In this document: positions 1-9,169 of the stretch, in pieces | Position numbering within the stretch: the first letter of the stretch is position 1 | How the letters are laid out: each line of letters begins with the position of its first letter | NCBI GenBank assembly: GCA_965223165.1 | Contig: CBDCVQ010000009.1 | Location: 1 to 64,000, forward strand | DNA length: 64,000 bases | Reading direction: 5' to 3' | Origin: JABDMH01 sp965223165 | GTDB taxonomy: Bacteria > Bacteroidota > Bacteroidia > Chitinophagales > Saprospiraceae | Program-made: the position numbers and the translations under genes | The notes under the pieces: generated by a model | What the model saw: only the letters and a program-made list of their open reading frames with translations | What the model was told of the DNA's origin: nothing | Databases searched by the model: none

Positions 1-565
1 GAGTCTGGTGGTGCATACGGATTGGGGCTACGACGAGATGTCTGTCAAAGTGGACGGTGATCATATCGAAGCGGCCATCGCCGACGTCCAACGAATATGG
101 ACCTCACTGGTCCCGGACTGGCCCTTCCAGTACACCTTTCTAGACGAGCATTTTGCCGAGCTCTATGTGTCTGACCGTCAAATGAAATCGGTCGTCAGCA
201 TCATGGCCATACTCGCCATCTTCATCGCCTGCATGGGACTCTTTGGCCTGGCGGCCACCACGGTCGAGCGCAAGGTCAAAGAGATCGGCATCCGAAAGGT
301 GCTGGGCGCCTCTGTCGGCCAGATCATGGTGCACCTGTCCAAGAACTTTGCTTTCATGGTGGTCCTGTCGTTTTTACTCTTCAGTCCCATCACCTTTCTG
401 CTCATGAAGCAGTGGCTCAATAACTTCGCTGACCGGATAGCGATCAGTCCGCTACTTTTCCTGGCTGGATTCGTAGCGGCTTTTGTCATTGCTCTGTTGA
501 CCATCAGTTATCACACGTTAAGATCCGCACGACTCAGCCCGGTCCATTCGCTTCGGGACGATTGA
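1..565 (+). CDS. ABC transporter permease, FtsX/MacB family (C-terminal part)
   Basis: The reading frame is open to the left window edge, so only the last ~188 residues are visible. They show the typical end of a MacB-type permease: a periplasmic stretch, then three membrane segments. The cytoplasmic motif EIGIRKVLGAS lies between the first and second of these; it is the hallmark coupling region of FtsX-domain permeases in Bacteroidota. The end, PVHSLRDD, is also typical. Such proteins work with an ATPase in lipoprotein or peptide export or envelope stress; the substrate cannot be told. A related permease gene starts at the right edge of the window. Family assignment is firm, function is not. 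Confidence 0.9.
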   Translation, partial: SLVVHTDWGYDEMSVKVDGDHIEAAIADVQRIWTSLVPDWPFQYTFLDEHFAELYVSDRQMKSVVSIMAILAIFIACMGLFGLAATTVERKVKEIGIRKVLGASVGQIMVHLSKNFAFMVVLSFLLFSPITFLLMKQWLNNFADRIAISPLLFLAGFVAAFVIALLTISYHTLRSARLSPVHSLRDD

Positions 566-639
566 GGTTTTGGGGACCGCCCTGATGCAGGGACTGTATT
601 GTTTTTTCCGCATCTTTAGCTCCTAACTTGAACCGATGC

Positions 640-1122
640 ATGTCTAAGTCATTCATCGTCTCAGTGGGGGACGACAATTATTCACTCGATGCGGCAGACG
701 CACTGGCCGTGGATCTCCACCCCAATGATCCGGAGAACTTTCATCTCATATATAAAGGACGCTCACACACGGTCGTGCTGGAGCAAGTCGAGCTCGGGAG
801 CAAATCGGTCCTATTACGCGTGGATGGCAAACGCTATCTGGCAAAGATCGAGGATGATCGAGATCAGCTTATCCGTGCCATGGGATTGAACCGAAGCAAC
901 GCGGCCCCGGTCAACGATGTCGTTGCGCCCATGCCTGGCCTTGTCTTGGATGTGTTGGTGAGACCCACACAAGAGGTCACGGAGGGGGATGGACTGCTGA
1001 TCTTGGAGGCGATGAAGATGGAAAACATGCTGCGAGCGCCTGCCACTGGCGCAATTAATTCGATTCGGGTCCAAGTGGGTGATGCCGTCGAGAAGGGACA
1101 GGTACTCATCGAAATGGCATAG
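640..1122 (+). CDS. Biotin carboxyl carrier subunit of acyl-CoA carboxylase
   Basis: A 160-residue protein (ATG at 640; an in-frame TTG at 628 would add four residues). The C-terminal ~75 residues form a biotinyl domain with the motif EAMKMEN, biotinylated on Lys126, preceded by VVAPMPG and followed by VGDAVEKGQ. The N-terminal ~80 residues resemble the BT-like domain found in the biotin subunit of propionyl-CoA carboxylases. It carries the carboxybiotin arm between the biotin carboxylase encoded 34 bp downstream and the carboxyltransferase at 3256. The three form one acyl-CoA carboxylase, probably acting on propionyl-CoA or a similar acyl-CoA; substrate is inferred from the family. Confidence 0.93.
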   Translation: MSKSFIVSVGDDNYSLDAADALAVDLHPNDPENFHLIYKGRSHTVVLEQVELGSKSVLLRVDGKRYLAKIEDDRDQLIRAMGLNRSNAAPVNDVVAPMPGLVLDVLVRPTQEVTEGDGLLILEAMKMENMLRAPATGAINSIRVQVGDAVEKGQVLIEMA

Positions 1123-1156
1123 AGCAACATAGAGCATTGTCAAAAACTATCTAGCT

Positions 1157-2629
1157 GTGAAGAAGATTTTGGTGGCCAACCGAGGTGAGATCGCCTGCAG
1201 GATCTTGCGAACAATCCGGCACATGGGCCTACTATCTGTGGCCGTGTACTCCGAGCCCGACCGCGCTGCTCCGCACGTCCAACAAGCCGATGAGGCGATC
1301 GCCATCGGTCCAGCGGCCGCGGCCGAATCCTATCTGAACCAAAAAAAAATACTGGACGCGGCCCGGGAGAGCGGCGCAGATGCGATCCACCCAGGCTACG
1401 GGTTCCTCAGTGAAAACCCCGGCTTCGCCAACCTGGTCGAAGACGCCGGCCTCATCTTTATTGGTCCCACTAGCGCCAGCATGGAAATCATGGGCAGCAA
1501 GCTGGCGGCAAAAAAGGCCGTAAAGTCCTATGACATCCCGCTGGTGCCTGGTCATGATCAGGCCATCGCCGACGTAAACGAAGCCAGTGCAGTGGCCGGA
1601 CAAATAGGCTATCCCATTTTGATCAAGGCATCGGCCGGAGGTGGCGGCAAGGGCATGCGTATCGTGCATCACCCGGATGCCCTGGCATCAGAGTTTGATC
1701 GTGCGCAGAGCGAGGCACTCTCCGCATTTGGTGACGGTGCTGTCTTTGTCGAGCGCTACATCGCGGCTCCCCGTCATATCGAAATACAGGTACTCGCTGA
1801 CAAGTTTGGCAAGACACTGCATCTTTTTGAACGGGAGTGCAGCATACAACGGAGACACCAAAAAGTGATCGAGGAGGCACCTTCCGTGGTGCTCACTCCC
1901 AAGCTGCGTGCCCAAATGGGTGCGGCCGCGGTGAGGGTGGCCCAGGCCTGCGACTATCACGGCGCCGGCACGGTGGAGTTTTTGCTCGACGAGCAGGGGC
2001 AGTTCTTCTTCCTGGAGATGAACACACGCCTCCAAGTGGAGCACCCAGTCACGGAGTTGATCACCGGCCTTGACCTGGTCGAACAGCAGATCCGGATTGC
2101 CCGCGGCGAACACCTTGCCCTCAACCAAGAAGATATCCACCTCAATGGTCATGCAATCGAGCTACGGGTGTATGCCGAAGATCCCTACAACAACTTTCTG
2201 CCCAGCACCGGTCGACTGGTCAAGTACCAACCTCCGGCTGGGCCAGGAGTCCGGGTGGATGACGGCTATGCCGAGGGCATGGATATACCCATCCACTATG
2301 ATCCCCTGATCGCCAAGTTGATCGCCTGTGGGACCGATCGGCGCCAGGCCGTGCAGCGTTTGATCCAGGCCATCGACGACTATCAGATTGAGGGACCGGC
2401 CACCACACTCCCTTTTGGCACCTTTGTCTTGGGTCACGGAGCCTTTCTGGCGGGCGACATAGACACCCATTTCGTCGAAAAACACTTCACGCCCGAAGCT
2501 ATATTGCAGCTCCGCACCGGTGAGGCGGAGTTGGCCGCCAAGCTTGCACTCCGGTTCTTGCTGGACAAGCAGCGGCTGTTGACGACGGTCCAACCTTCGT
2601 CCAACCAGTGGAAGTCCGCGCGTAGATAA
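1157..2629 (+). CDS. accC: Biotin carboxylase subunit (AccC-like)
   Basis: 490 residues, GTG start reading MKKILVANRGEIACR, the signature N-terminus of biotin carboxylases. ATP-grasp features are clear: the glycine-rich loop KASAGGGGKGMRIV near residue 165, and the catalytic EMNTRLQVEHPVTE near 290. It carboxylates biotin on the carrier protein using ATP and bicarbonate. Length is slightly above the 445-450 of E. coli AccC, with a short C-terminal extension and no fused biotin domain. It sits 34 bp after the biotin carrier gene and 4 bp before the pentapeptide-repeat gene, so cotranscription is very likely. Confidence 0.96.
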   Translation: MKKILVANRGEIACRILRTIRHMGLLSVAVYSEPDRAAPHVQQADEAIAIGPAAAAESYLNQKKILDAARESGADAIHPGYGFLSENPGFANLVEDAGLIFIGPTSASMEIMGSKLAAKKAVKSYDIPLVPGHDQAIADVNEASAVAGQIGYPILIKASAGGGGKGMRIVHHPDALASEFDRAQSEALSAFGDGAVFVERYIAAPRHIEIQVLADKFGKTLHLFERECSIQRRHQKVIEEAPSVVLTPKLRAQMGAAAVRVAQACDYHGAGTVEFLLDEQGQFFFLEMNTRLQVEHPVTELITGLDLVEQQIRIARGEHLALNQEDIHLNGHAIELRVYAEDPYNNFLPSTGRLVKYQPPAGPGVRVDDGYAEGMDIPIHYDPLIAKLIACGTDRRQAVQRLIQAIDDYQIEGPATTLPFGTFVLGHGAFLAGDIDTHFVEKHFTPEAILQLRTGEAELAAKLALRFLLDKQRLLTTVQPSSNQWKSARR

Positions 2630-2633
2630 TTCG

Positions 2634-3221
2634 ATGCACATTGTTATGGCCCAGGGAGTATTCACCAACGAATCATTTAGCCAAGAGGATTTTGGCTCCA
2701 CCTCGCTGCCGCTGGCAAAATATGATGAATGTGTTTTTGACAATTGCCAGTTTGTCCAAGCGAATCTGTCTGAGATCAACTTTGTGGATTGCACCTTTCG
2801 AGACTGCCAATGGGGACCTACCCACGTGGATGGAACCCATCTAAAGAATGTGGAATTTTCCCACTGCAAGATACTCGGTGTAGACTTTGGCAAATGCAAT
2901 CCCATGCTATTCTCTGTGACTTTTCGCGACTGCCAGTTAGACTATTCGTCTTTCAGGTCCTTGAAGTTGAGAGGGACTGATTTCGCGCATTGCCGGATGC
3001 AAGAGGTGGACTTTTCAGAAGCTGACCTCACCGGAGCGACGTTTGATCACACAGACCTCCACCGCGCCATATTTTCCCATACGGTGCTGGAGGAAGCTGA
3101 TTTTAGTACGGCATATCACTATAGCATCGACCCCGAATCCAACTTTCTGCGGAAAGCCAAGTTTTCCCACGTAGGATTGGCAGGTCTGCTAGGTAAATAC
3201 GGAATTATCATCGAGGATTGA
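2634..3221 (+). CDS. Pentapeptide-repeat protein inside the carboxylase operon
   Basis: 195 residues, largely composed of A(D/N)LXX / CXFXDC type pentapeptides (for example YDECVFDNCQFVQANLSEIN, FRDCQ, GTDFAHCRMQEVDFSEADL). These predict a right-handed quadrilateral beta-helix of roughly six or seven coils. No signal peptide or membrane segment is seen. Many positions carry Cys. The gene begins 4 bp after the biotin carboxylase stop and ends 34 bp before the carboxyltransferase, on the same strand. Related pentapeptide proteins (Qnr, MfpA) bind DNA gyrase, but nothing here ties this protein to gyrase. A structural or regulatory role for the carboxylase is only suggested by position. A second in-frame ATG lies at 2646. 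Confidence 0.88.
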   Translation: MHIVMAQGVFTNESFSQEDFGSTSLPLAKYDECVFDNCQFVQANLSEINFVDCTFRDCQWGPTHVDGTHLKNVEFSHCKILGVDFGKCNPMLFSVTFRDCQLDYSSFRSLKLRGTDFAHCRMQEVDFSEADLTGATFDHTDLHRAIFSHTVLEEADFSTAYHYSIDPESNFLRKAKFSHVGLAGLLGKYGIIIED

Positions 3222-3255
3222 CCCCCTTGGACGCCAGCCCAAATAAGCAAGTAGC

Positions 3256-4797
3256 ATGAAAAAGGAAAAGGAAATACTGCGCAAGAAAACGTTAGCGGCA
3301 AAACTGGGTGGAGGCCAGGAACGCATTGATAAACAGCATGCCAAGGGCAAACTGACCGCCCGAGAGCGTGTGGACTATCTATTGGACCCCGGATCATTTG
3401 AGGAGATCGGCATTCTGGTGACCCATCGCACCAGCGATTTTGGCATGGACCAGGAAATCTACTACGGCGATGGCGTGATCACGGGCTACGGCACGATTGA
3501 GGGCAGGCTCGTCTATTTGTTTGCACAGGATTTTACCGTGTTCGGCGGTAGCCTTTCGGAGACCCACGCAGAGAAAATCTGTAAGATCATGGATCTGGCC
3601 ATGAAGACGGGGGCACCGCTCATTGGTCTGAATGACAGTGGTGGTGCTCGAATCCAAGAGGGCGTACGATCCCTCGGCGGCTATGCCGATATCTTCTATC
3701 GCAATGTGATGGCTTCGGGCGTCATCCCGCAGATTTCTGCCATCATGGGTCCTTGTGCCGGAGGAGCAGTGTATTCGCCGGCCATCACCGACTTCACCAT
3801 TATGGTGGAGGGGACGAGCTATATGTTTGTCACCGGGCCCAATGTGGTCAAGACGGTCACCAATGAAGAAGTGACTTCCGAGCAGTTGGGCGGGGCCCAA
3901 ACACATGCCACCAAGTCCGGTGTCACCCACTTGACGGCACCCAACGATATCGCGTGCCTGGAATCCATCCGTCAGCTCTTGTCCTATCTACCTCAAAACT
4001 GCGAGGAGGACACACCCAAGGGTGCTTACACCCTGCAAGAAGAGTATCGCGACGAGCTCGAAGGCCTGATACCGGACAATATCAACCAGCCGTATGATAT
4101 GCGTGCCATCATACGTGGGATCGTAGACTCCGAGTCGTTTATGGAAATCCATCCGGATTATGCCGAGAATATTGTCGTGGGTTTTGCCTTCCTGGCCGGC
4201 CGCAGCATTGGCATTGTGGCCAATCAGCCCATGAGTCTGGCCGGCTGCCTGGATGTGAATGGATCCAAAAAGGCCGCCCGCTTCACCCGCTTTTGTGATT
4301 GCTTTAATATACCGCTCCTCGTCCTTGTGGATGTGCCTGGATTCCTGCCTGGTACCGATCAGGAGTGGAACGGTATCATCACAAATGGCGCCAAGCTGCT
4401 CTATGCCCTCAGCGAGGCTACCGTACCACGAGTCTCCCTGATCACGCGCAAAGCCTACGGGGGTGCCTACGACGTGATGAACTCAAAGCATATTGGGGCC
4501 GATCTCAATTTCGCCTACCCCACGGCGGAGATTGCAGTTATGGGAGCCAAGGGTGCCAGTGAAATAATTTTTAGAAAGGAAATCAAAGCCGCCGATGACC
4601 CGGAGGCCAAACTCGCAGAAAAGGAAGCTGACTACGCTGAAAAATTTGCGAATCCCTATCGCGCTGCGCAACGGGGATTCATCGACGAAGTGATCCTACC
4701 TCGGGAGACCCGCCGCAAGCTCATCAAGGCCTTTGCCATGTTGGAGAGCAAAGTGGCCAAGATTCCGCAGAAAAAACATGGAAACATACCCCTCTAG
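3256..4797 (+). CDS. Acyl-CoA carboxylase carboxyltransferase (propionyl-CoA carboxylase beta type)
   Basis: 513 residues, the usual length of PccB/MmdA-type subunits carrying both crotonase-like halves. Visible motifs are GGARIQEGV and GPCAGGAVYSPA in the N-terminal half, which build the first oxyanion pocket, and the C-terminal motif KAYGGAYDVM followed by GADLNFAYPTAEIAVMGAKGA. It transfers CO2 from carboxybiotin to an acyl-CoA. Together with the biotin carrier and carboxylase upstream it completes the complex. Propionyl-CoA is the usual substrate in this family; methylmalonyl-CoA decarboxylase or other acyl-CoA specificity cannot be excluded. The ~100-bp gap to the convergent deoC shows no clear intrinsic terminator. 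Confidence 0.95.
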   Translation: MKKEKEILRKKTLAAKLGGGQERIDKQHAKGKLTARERVDYLLDPGSFEEIGILVTHRTSDFGMDQEIYYGDGVITGYGTIEGRLVYLFAQDFTVFGGSLSETHAEKICKIMDLAMKTGAPLIGLNDSGGARIQEGVRSLGGYADIFYRNVMASGVIPQISAIMGPCAGGAVYSPAITDFTIMVEGTSYMFVTGPNVVKTVTNEEVTSEQLGGAQTHATKSGVTHLTAPNDIACLESIRQLLSYLPQNCEEDTPKGAYTLQEEYRDELEGLIPDNINQPYDMRAIIRGIVDSESFMEIHPDYAENIVVGFAFLAGRSIGIVANQPMSLAGCLDVNGSKKAARFTRFCDCFNIPLLVLVDVPGFLPGTDQEWNGIITNGAKLLYALSEATVPRVSLITRKAYGGAYDVMNSKHIGADLNFAYPTAEIAVMGAKGASEIIFRKEIKAADDPEAKLAEKEADYAEKFANPYRAAQRGFIDEVILPRETRRKLIKAFAMLESKVAKIPQKKHGNIPL

Positions 4798-4898
4798 GTG
4801 ACAAATGTGGGTAGAGTCCTCCCGGGTGGTGTACTGGCACTCGGTGACTACTCCCCACCAACAGCTCAACAACCCCACCTCTCCACCGGTGCACACCG

Positions 4899-5660
4899 CT
4901 AATAGCCTGATGGATCCTCTCCCGTGGGCTCAACCGGGCCCGATGCCAACCCCAATTGCACCTTGGCTGCCTCAAGCATAGCGATCGTCGCAGTGGCACC
5001 GACTCGAGTCACGCCTAAAGCGCGGACGGCCAGCAGGTCGTCCAGTGTACGAACACCACCCGCAGCCTTCACCTGTACCTGGTCCGCCGAATGCGCCCGC
5101 ATCAGTTTCAGATCATCGTGCGTAGCTCCCTGATAGGTGTACTTTCCATCTTGGCCTTTGACAAAACCGTAGCCGGTGGAGGTCTTGACGAAGTCGACCC
5201 CCTCCTCGCTGCAGATCTCGCATAGTTTGATCTTGTACTTGTCCTCTGGCAAGAAGTCATTTTCAAAAATGACCTTCAGGATGGCTCCTCGGTCATGACA
5301 GGCTCGACAGATAGCACCAATCTCCTGCTGGACATAAGACCAGTCTTCTTGTAAAACGCGACCAATATTCACTACCATATCAATTTCGACGGCTCCGTCA
5401 TCACAAGCCCGGATTGTCTCAGCGACTTTGATCTCGGTCGAGGAGTTGCCGTGGGGAAAGCCAATGACAGTGCCAACCAGTACGTCAGAACCCTTTAATT
5501 CCTCCACAGCCAAGGGGATGGCATAAGGCTTAATGCACACGGATGCCACATCATAGCGACGGGCAACGGCACATCCCTCACGCAAGTCTTGATCGGTCAT
5601 CGTGGGATGCAGTAGCGAATGGTCGATCATTTTAGCCAGCGTACTCAGTTCGTAGGTCAT
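4899..5660 (-). CDS. deoC: Deoxyribose-phosphate aldolase
   Basis: 253 residues. The enzyme splits 2-deoxyribose 5-phosphate into glyceraldehyde 3-phosphate and acetaldehyde in deoxynucleoside catabolism. The Schiff-base lysine is Lys159 in VKTSTGYG; Asp94 in VEIDMVVN and Lys198 in VKAAGGVRT complete the known proton-relay set, so the enzyme should be active. It stands alone, convergent with the carboxylase operon and divergent from the VOC gene, with a well-formed Bacteroidota promoter just upstream (listed separately). No other deo genes are nearby. Confidence 0.97.
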   Translation of the reverse strand: MTYELSTLAKMIDHSLLHPTMTDQDLREGCAVARRYDVASVCIKPYAIPLAVEELKGSDVLVGTVIGFPHGNSSTEIKVAETIRACDDGAVEIDMVVNIGRVLQEDWSYVQQEIGAICRACHDRGAILKVIFENDFLPEDKYKIKLCEICSEEGVDFVKTSTGYGFVKGQDGKYTYQGATHDDLKLMRAHSADQVQVKAAGGVRTLDDLLAVRALGVTRVGATATIAMLEAAKVQLGLASGPVEPTGEDPSGY

Positions 5661-5712
5661 ATTTTTGTTATTGGTGATCGGTGCCCTTTAGATCTTTAGA
5701 GCCATAGGTCGT

Positions 5713-5747
5713 CAAAAGTAATCGATAATTGTATACGAGATGACAAA
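5713..5747 (-). promoter_or_regulatory. Predicted deoC promoter (TTTG-N23-TACTTTTG)
   Basis: On the minus strand the -7 box TACTTTTG (5720..5713) matches the Bacteroidota consensus TAnnTTTG, and TTTG (5747..5744) lies 23 bases upstream. It would give a leader of about 45 nt before the deoC ATG. The -33 box overlaps the start of the divergent VOC gene. Confidence 0.55.
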
Positions 5748-6153
5748 GGTCAATCGAATTCTGGAAACCGCCCTTTACGTGGATGATATGACGGCCAACG
5801 TGGCCTTCTATCAGCAATTATTCGGATGCACCCCCCTGCTTACCGGAGCGCGTTTGACTGCCCTGGACGCCGGTGGCGGAACGGTGCTATTGCTTTTTCA
5901 AAAGGGAGAAACGGCTCAGGGGCTTTCCTTTGAAGGGGGATCTATTCCGCCGCACGAAGGGGGCGGTGCATCACACGTGGCTTTTGCGATCACCGTGGAT
6001 AGCTATGAGCCCTGGAAGAGCAAGCTGCAGGAAGCAGGCGTGCCTATCGAAAGTGAAGTACGTTGGTCCAGGGGAGGCAAAAGCATGTACGTCCGCGATC
6101 CGGAAGGACACTCCGTGGAACTGGCCACCCCTGGGGTATGGGCCATCTACTGA
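5740..6153 (+). CDS. VOC-family (glyoxalase/bleomycin-resistance fold) protein
   Basis: 137 residues, one VOC domain made of two beta-alpha-beta-beta-beta modules. It opens with MTKVNRILETALYVDDMTAN and has GGASHVAFAI in the middle and SMYVRDPEGHSVELATPG at the end. The His in SHVAFAI and the Glu in SVELA are the expected metal ligands of the second half. Members include metal-dependent lyases, dioxygenases and resistance proteins, so substrate is unknown. It is divergent from deoC with 79 bp between the starts. Confidence 0.9.
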   Translation: MTKVNRILETALYVDDMTANVAFYQQLFGCTPLLTGARLTALDAGGGTVLLLFQKGETAQGLSFEGGSIPPHEGGGASHVAFAITVDSYEPWKSKLQEAGVPIESEVRWSRGGKSMYVRDPEGHSVELATPGVWAIY

Positions 6154-6224
6154 GCATGCCGATCTACGCATGCGACACTCATCCGAGTTTTGGGGGCACT
6201 CCCGATGGACTGACTCCTTACCGG

Positions 6225-8504
6225 CTAAATGGCATCCCCACTGTCTAGGCGTATGGGCAATTGTCTGATACGCTTGCCTGTGGCCTGATAGATCGCATTG
6301 CATAAGGCCGGAATGTAGGGCGGAACCGGAGGCTCACCCACTCCCGTCGGTTTCTCCGTGCTCTCGACTATGTGTACCTCTGTATCATAGGGTGCATCAG
6401 TGATCCGAGCCAATTCATAGTCATCAAAGTTACTTTGCTGAACAGCACCGTCGAGGACACTGATATGTCCCTTCAAGGCCATGCTGGTAGCGAAGGCTGC
6501 CCCTCCCTCAAATTGCGCCTTGATCCGCTCCGGATTGACCGGCACTCCGCAGTCGACGGCATAATGAACCATCGGAATCTGTATTTGACCACCGTCATCT
6601 ACCTGCACTTCGACCACACAGGCGACATAGGTCAGAAAACTGCGATGGGCAGCGAATCCCATACCTGAACCGGCAGGCAAGGCCTTACCCCAACCGGAGC
6701 GATCTCTGGCTGTCTCGATGACTCGCCTGAAGCGTCCGGTATCCCAGGGAAATTTGTCAAGGGGCTCGTTGTAGTTCCAATACTCGGAGGACAAGGCAGG
6801 AAAGTCGATCTGCCTGTCTTCCCCTAACAAATCGATGATGTTTGCGATGGGATCCAATCCTCGAGCCTCGGCTACCTCATCCAGCGTGCATCCCACAGCA
6901 AAGGCATGATTGATGTTGGCCACCGAGCGCAGCCAGCCGATTCGGATCTTGGCGGGGGCCTCCAAGGTCTCACAGCATACGTGATTGATACGGTAGGGCA
7001 TGTCTATAAGTCCCATGCTAATTTCAAAGGTCGCCGGCTGTCGAGCATCAGCCACGGCCGTGCCAGCAATCGGTGGAAAACTGGAACGATGTAGCCAAGC
7101 TTGCACTTCGCCATCATTGCTCAGTCCCACCTCCAGGTGCTGGGCACAGGCAAAGTGATAGAAGTCATGCTGCAGATCGTCTTCGCGCGTCCACATGAGC
7201 TTGATGGGGGTGCCGTGTTGCTTCGAGATCAGGGCTGCCTCTACGACAAAATCCGGCTTGGACTTCCGGCCAAAGGCACCCCCTAGCAGTGATACCTGCA
7301 CCGTGACATTTGCCGGGTCGATCTCCAACGCTTGGGCGACCGCTCGACGGGTCCACTGGGGATCTTGTACGGGAGCCCAGACCCGGCAGCTTTCGCCCTG
7401 CACATCCACGACCGCACAAGGCGGCTCCATCGGTGCATGGGCGTAGTGGGGTACTTGATAGCTATTCCGGATGACCTTGTCTGCTCGTCGAAGGGCCGCA
7501 TGAATATTGCCCTCTTCCCTCCTGACCTGGCCATTTCGTCGCACATTTCTCGCCATCCGATCCGTATAGCGGGCCGAGTCGTAGTCGGCATTCATCCCTG
7601 GACTCCAGTCTACTTTCAGTGCCTCGCGCGCCTTAATCGCCGCCCAGGTATTCTCGGCCACGATCGCCACGCCGCCCACCGCCCGGTCATAGTTGGTGGG
7701 AAATCCGGAGGGTTTCATCTGAAAGATTTCTCGGACACCCGTTATGTCTTTCGCTGCGCTGTCGTCTAGGTTTGTAATGCCGGCACCTGCCTCGGGATTG
7801 CGAACCACCATCGCGATTTTGGCGTTGGGCCAATCGTGGTCCAGACCAAATTTGGCCTTGCCCGTCACGATGTCTTCCAGGTCATAAATCGAGGTCTTCT
7901 TGGTGATATAATTGAAGTCTTCGGGAGACTTCAAGGTGACCTCGCTCTCATCCGGCACCGGCTGGTCTACTGCGCGCTCCGCCAAATAACCAAACCCAAA
8001 AGACTTACCAGAGGTGTGGACCACTTTGTGGTTCTGCGCTTTGCATTCGGAGGGATCTACCTGCCACTCGGCAGCGGCGGTGCGCTCAAGCATCAACCGC
8101 ACCGTAGCAGCCACCTTACGCAGTGGCTCATAAAACATCCGAACACTGTACGAGCCGTCCGTATTTTGATCACCATATTTCTCATCACCCACAGCTTGCT
8201 CCAATCTGACCTGCGACCAATCCGCCTCTAGCTCATCTGCCATCACCATCGGCAATGTACTGCGAATGCCCGTGCCCATCTCCGATCGATGGGTCACAAT
8301 GGTCACCTCTCCCAAGCCGTTGATATCAATCCAGATGTTGGGATTGAAGACGGCACTTGGGTCACCGGTCAAGAACCTGCCGGCGTCCGTGCAACTGAAC
8401 TGGGTGCCAAGCATAAGTCCGGATGCTGCTAATAAGCCTGATCTGAGAAACTCACGCCGGTCAGCTCTAAATACCTGATCCGTTGAATTTTGTGTCTTTT
8501 TCAT
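6225..8504 (-). CDS. Molybdopterin-binding subunit, isoquinoline 1-oxidoreductase (IorB-like) family
   Basis: 759 residues from the ATG at 8504, chosen because it starts a twin-arginine signal (DRREFLRSGLLAASG) and overlaps the upstream iron-sulfur gene by 4 bp (ATGA). A longer frame to 8849 exists but runs antiphase over that gene. Motifs of the xanthine oxidase/aldehyde oxidase superfamily are GGAFGRKSKPDFVVEAA (molybdopterin contact) and the C-terminal GVGEPPVPP, whose Glu is the catalytic base. Together with the [2Fe-2S] partner it should form a periplasmic two-subunit molybdenum hydroxylase that oxidises an N-heterocycle or aldehyde; the substrate is unknown. No FAD subunit or maturation factor lies beside it. 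A cytochrome is the likely electron acceptor in this family. Confidence 0.92.
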   Translation of the reverse strand: MKKTQNSTDQVFRADRREFLRSGLLAASGLMLGTQFSCTDAGRFLTGDPSAVFNPNIWIDINGLGEVTIVTHRSEMGTGIRSTLPMVMADELEADWSQVRLEQAVGDEKYGDQNTDGSYSVRMFYEPLRKVAATVRLMLERTAAAEWQVDPSECKAQNHKVVHTSGKSFGFGYLAERAVDQPVPDESEVTLKSPEDFNYITKKTSIYDLEDIVTGKAKFGLDHDWPNAKIAMVVRNPEAGAGITNLDDSAAKDITGVREIFQMKPSGFPTNYDRAVGGVAIVAENTWAAIKAREALKVDWSPGMNADYDSARYTDRMARNVRRNGQVRREEGNIHAALRRADKVIRNSYQVPHYAHAPMEPPCAVVDVQGESCRVWAPVQDPQWTRRAVAQALEIDPANVTVQVSLLGGAFGRKSKPDFVVEAALISKQHGTPIKLMWTREDDLQHDFYHFACAQHLEVGLSNDGEVQAWLHRSSFPPIAGTAVADARQPATFEISMGLIDMPYRINHVCCETLEAPAKIRIGWLRSVANINHAFAVGCTLDEVAEARGLDPIANIIDLLGEDRQIDFPALSSEYWNYNEPLDKFPWDTGRFRRVIETARDRSGWGKALPAGSGMGFAAHRSFLTYVACVVEVQVDDGGQIQIPMVHYAVDCGVPVNPERIKAQFEGGAAFATSMALKGHISVLDGAVQQSNFDDYELARITDAPYDTEVHIVESTEKPTGVGEPPVPPYIPALCNAIYQATGKRIRQLPIRLDSGDAI

Positions 8505-8965
8505 CCTGCTAGTTCTTCTGATGCCCGCCGGATCACCCGGCGAATTCTGACATACGTACCACATCGACAAATGTTGCCATTCATGGCATTTTCCACCTGT
8601 TCGTCGGTGGGGCGGGGATGCTGTGCCAAGAGCGCCGCCGCCGACATGATTTGGCCACTCTGGCAAAAGCCACATTGTGGGACGTCCTCCGCCATCCAAG
8701 CTTTCTGTACCACATGGAGATTCGGGCCGGCCAGCCCTTCGATCGTGGTGACGGCCTTGCCGGCCGCGGCAGATACCGGCATGCTGCAAGACCGTACCGG
8801 CGTCCCATTCACGTGCACCGTACAGGCTCCGCAGAGTGCTTTCCCGCACCCATACTTGGTACCGTACAACTGCAAGCTGTCTCTCAACACCCAGAGAAGG
8901 GGCGTGTCCTGATCGACGTCAACTTGTCGAGTTTCCCCGTTGATTTCCAGCGTAAACTGCGCCAT
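8501..8965 (-). CDS. [2Fe-2S] subunit of molybdenum hydroxylase (IorA-like)
   Basis: 154 residues. The N-terminal plant-type ferredoxin domain has GTKYGCGKALCGACTVHVNG, and the C-terminal four-helix domain has CGFCQSGQ and NICRCGTY. These provide the Cys ligands of two [2Fe-2S] clusters, which pass electrons from the molybdenum centre. It is the first gene of a two-gene operon; the stop overlaps the start of the molybdopterin subunit (ATGA), pointing to translational coupling. It lacks a signal peptide, which fits hitch-hiking export with the Tat-signal-bearing large subunit. Confidence 0.95.
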   Translation of the reverse strand: MAQFTLEINGETRQVDVDQDTPLLWVLRDSLQLYGTKYGCGKALCGACTVHVNGTPVRSCSMPVSAAAGKAVTTIEGLAGPNLHVVQKAWMAEDVPQCGFCQSGQIMSAAALLAQHPRPTDEQVENAMNGNICRCGTYVRIRRVIRRASEELAG

Positions 8966-9169
8966 GGCTACCTCTACTTTTGTTGATTAAAACTCTCGCA
9001 AGCGGGTGTCATCCTAAGATAAGAAAGATATGGTGCCCCTGGAGTGTGTTCACGCCCAACCAAGCAGAGCCCACGGTAAAGAGCGTCTGCAGCATGATAC
9101 AAGCCGCAGAGTTTTGCTGCCCAGCACTGTTTTTCATGTATCACGATCGTTCGTATATTAAACCACCCG

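Noticed and set aside
8505..8849. Longer N-terminus for the molybdopterin subunit
   Set aside because: It would overlap the iron-sulfur gene antiphase; the ATG at 8504 starts a Tat signal and gives the usual ATGA coupling.
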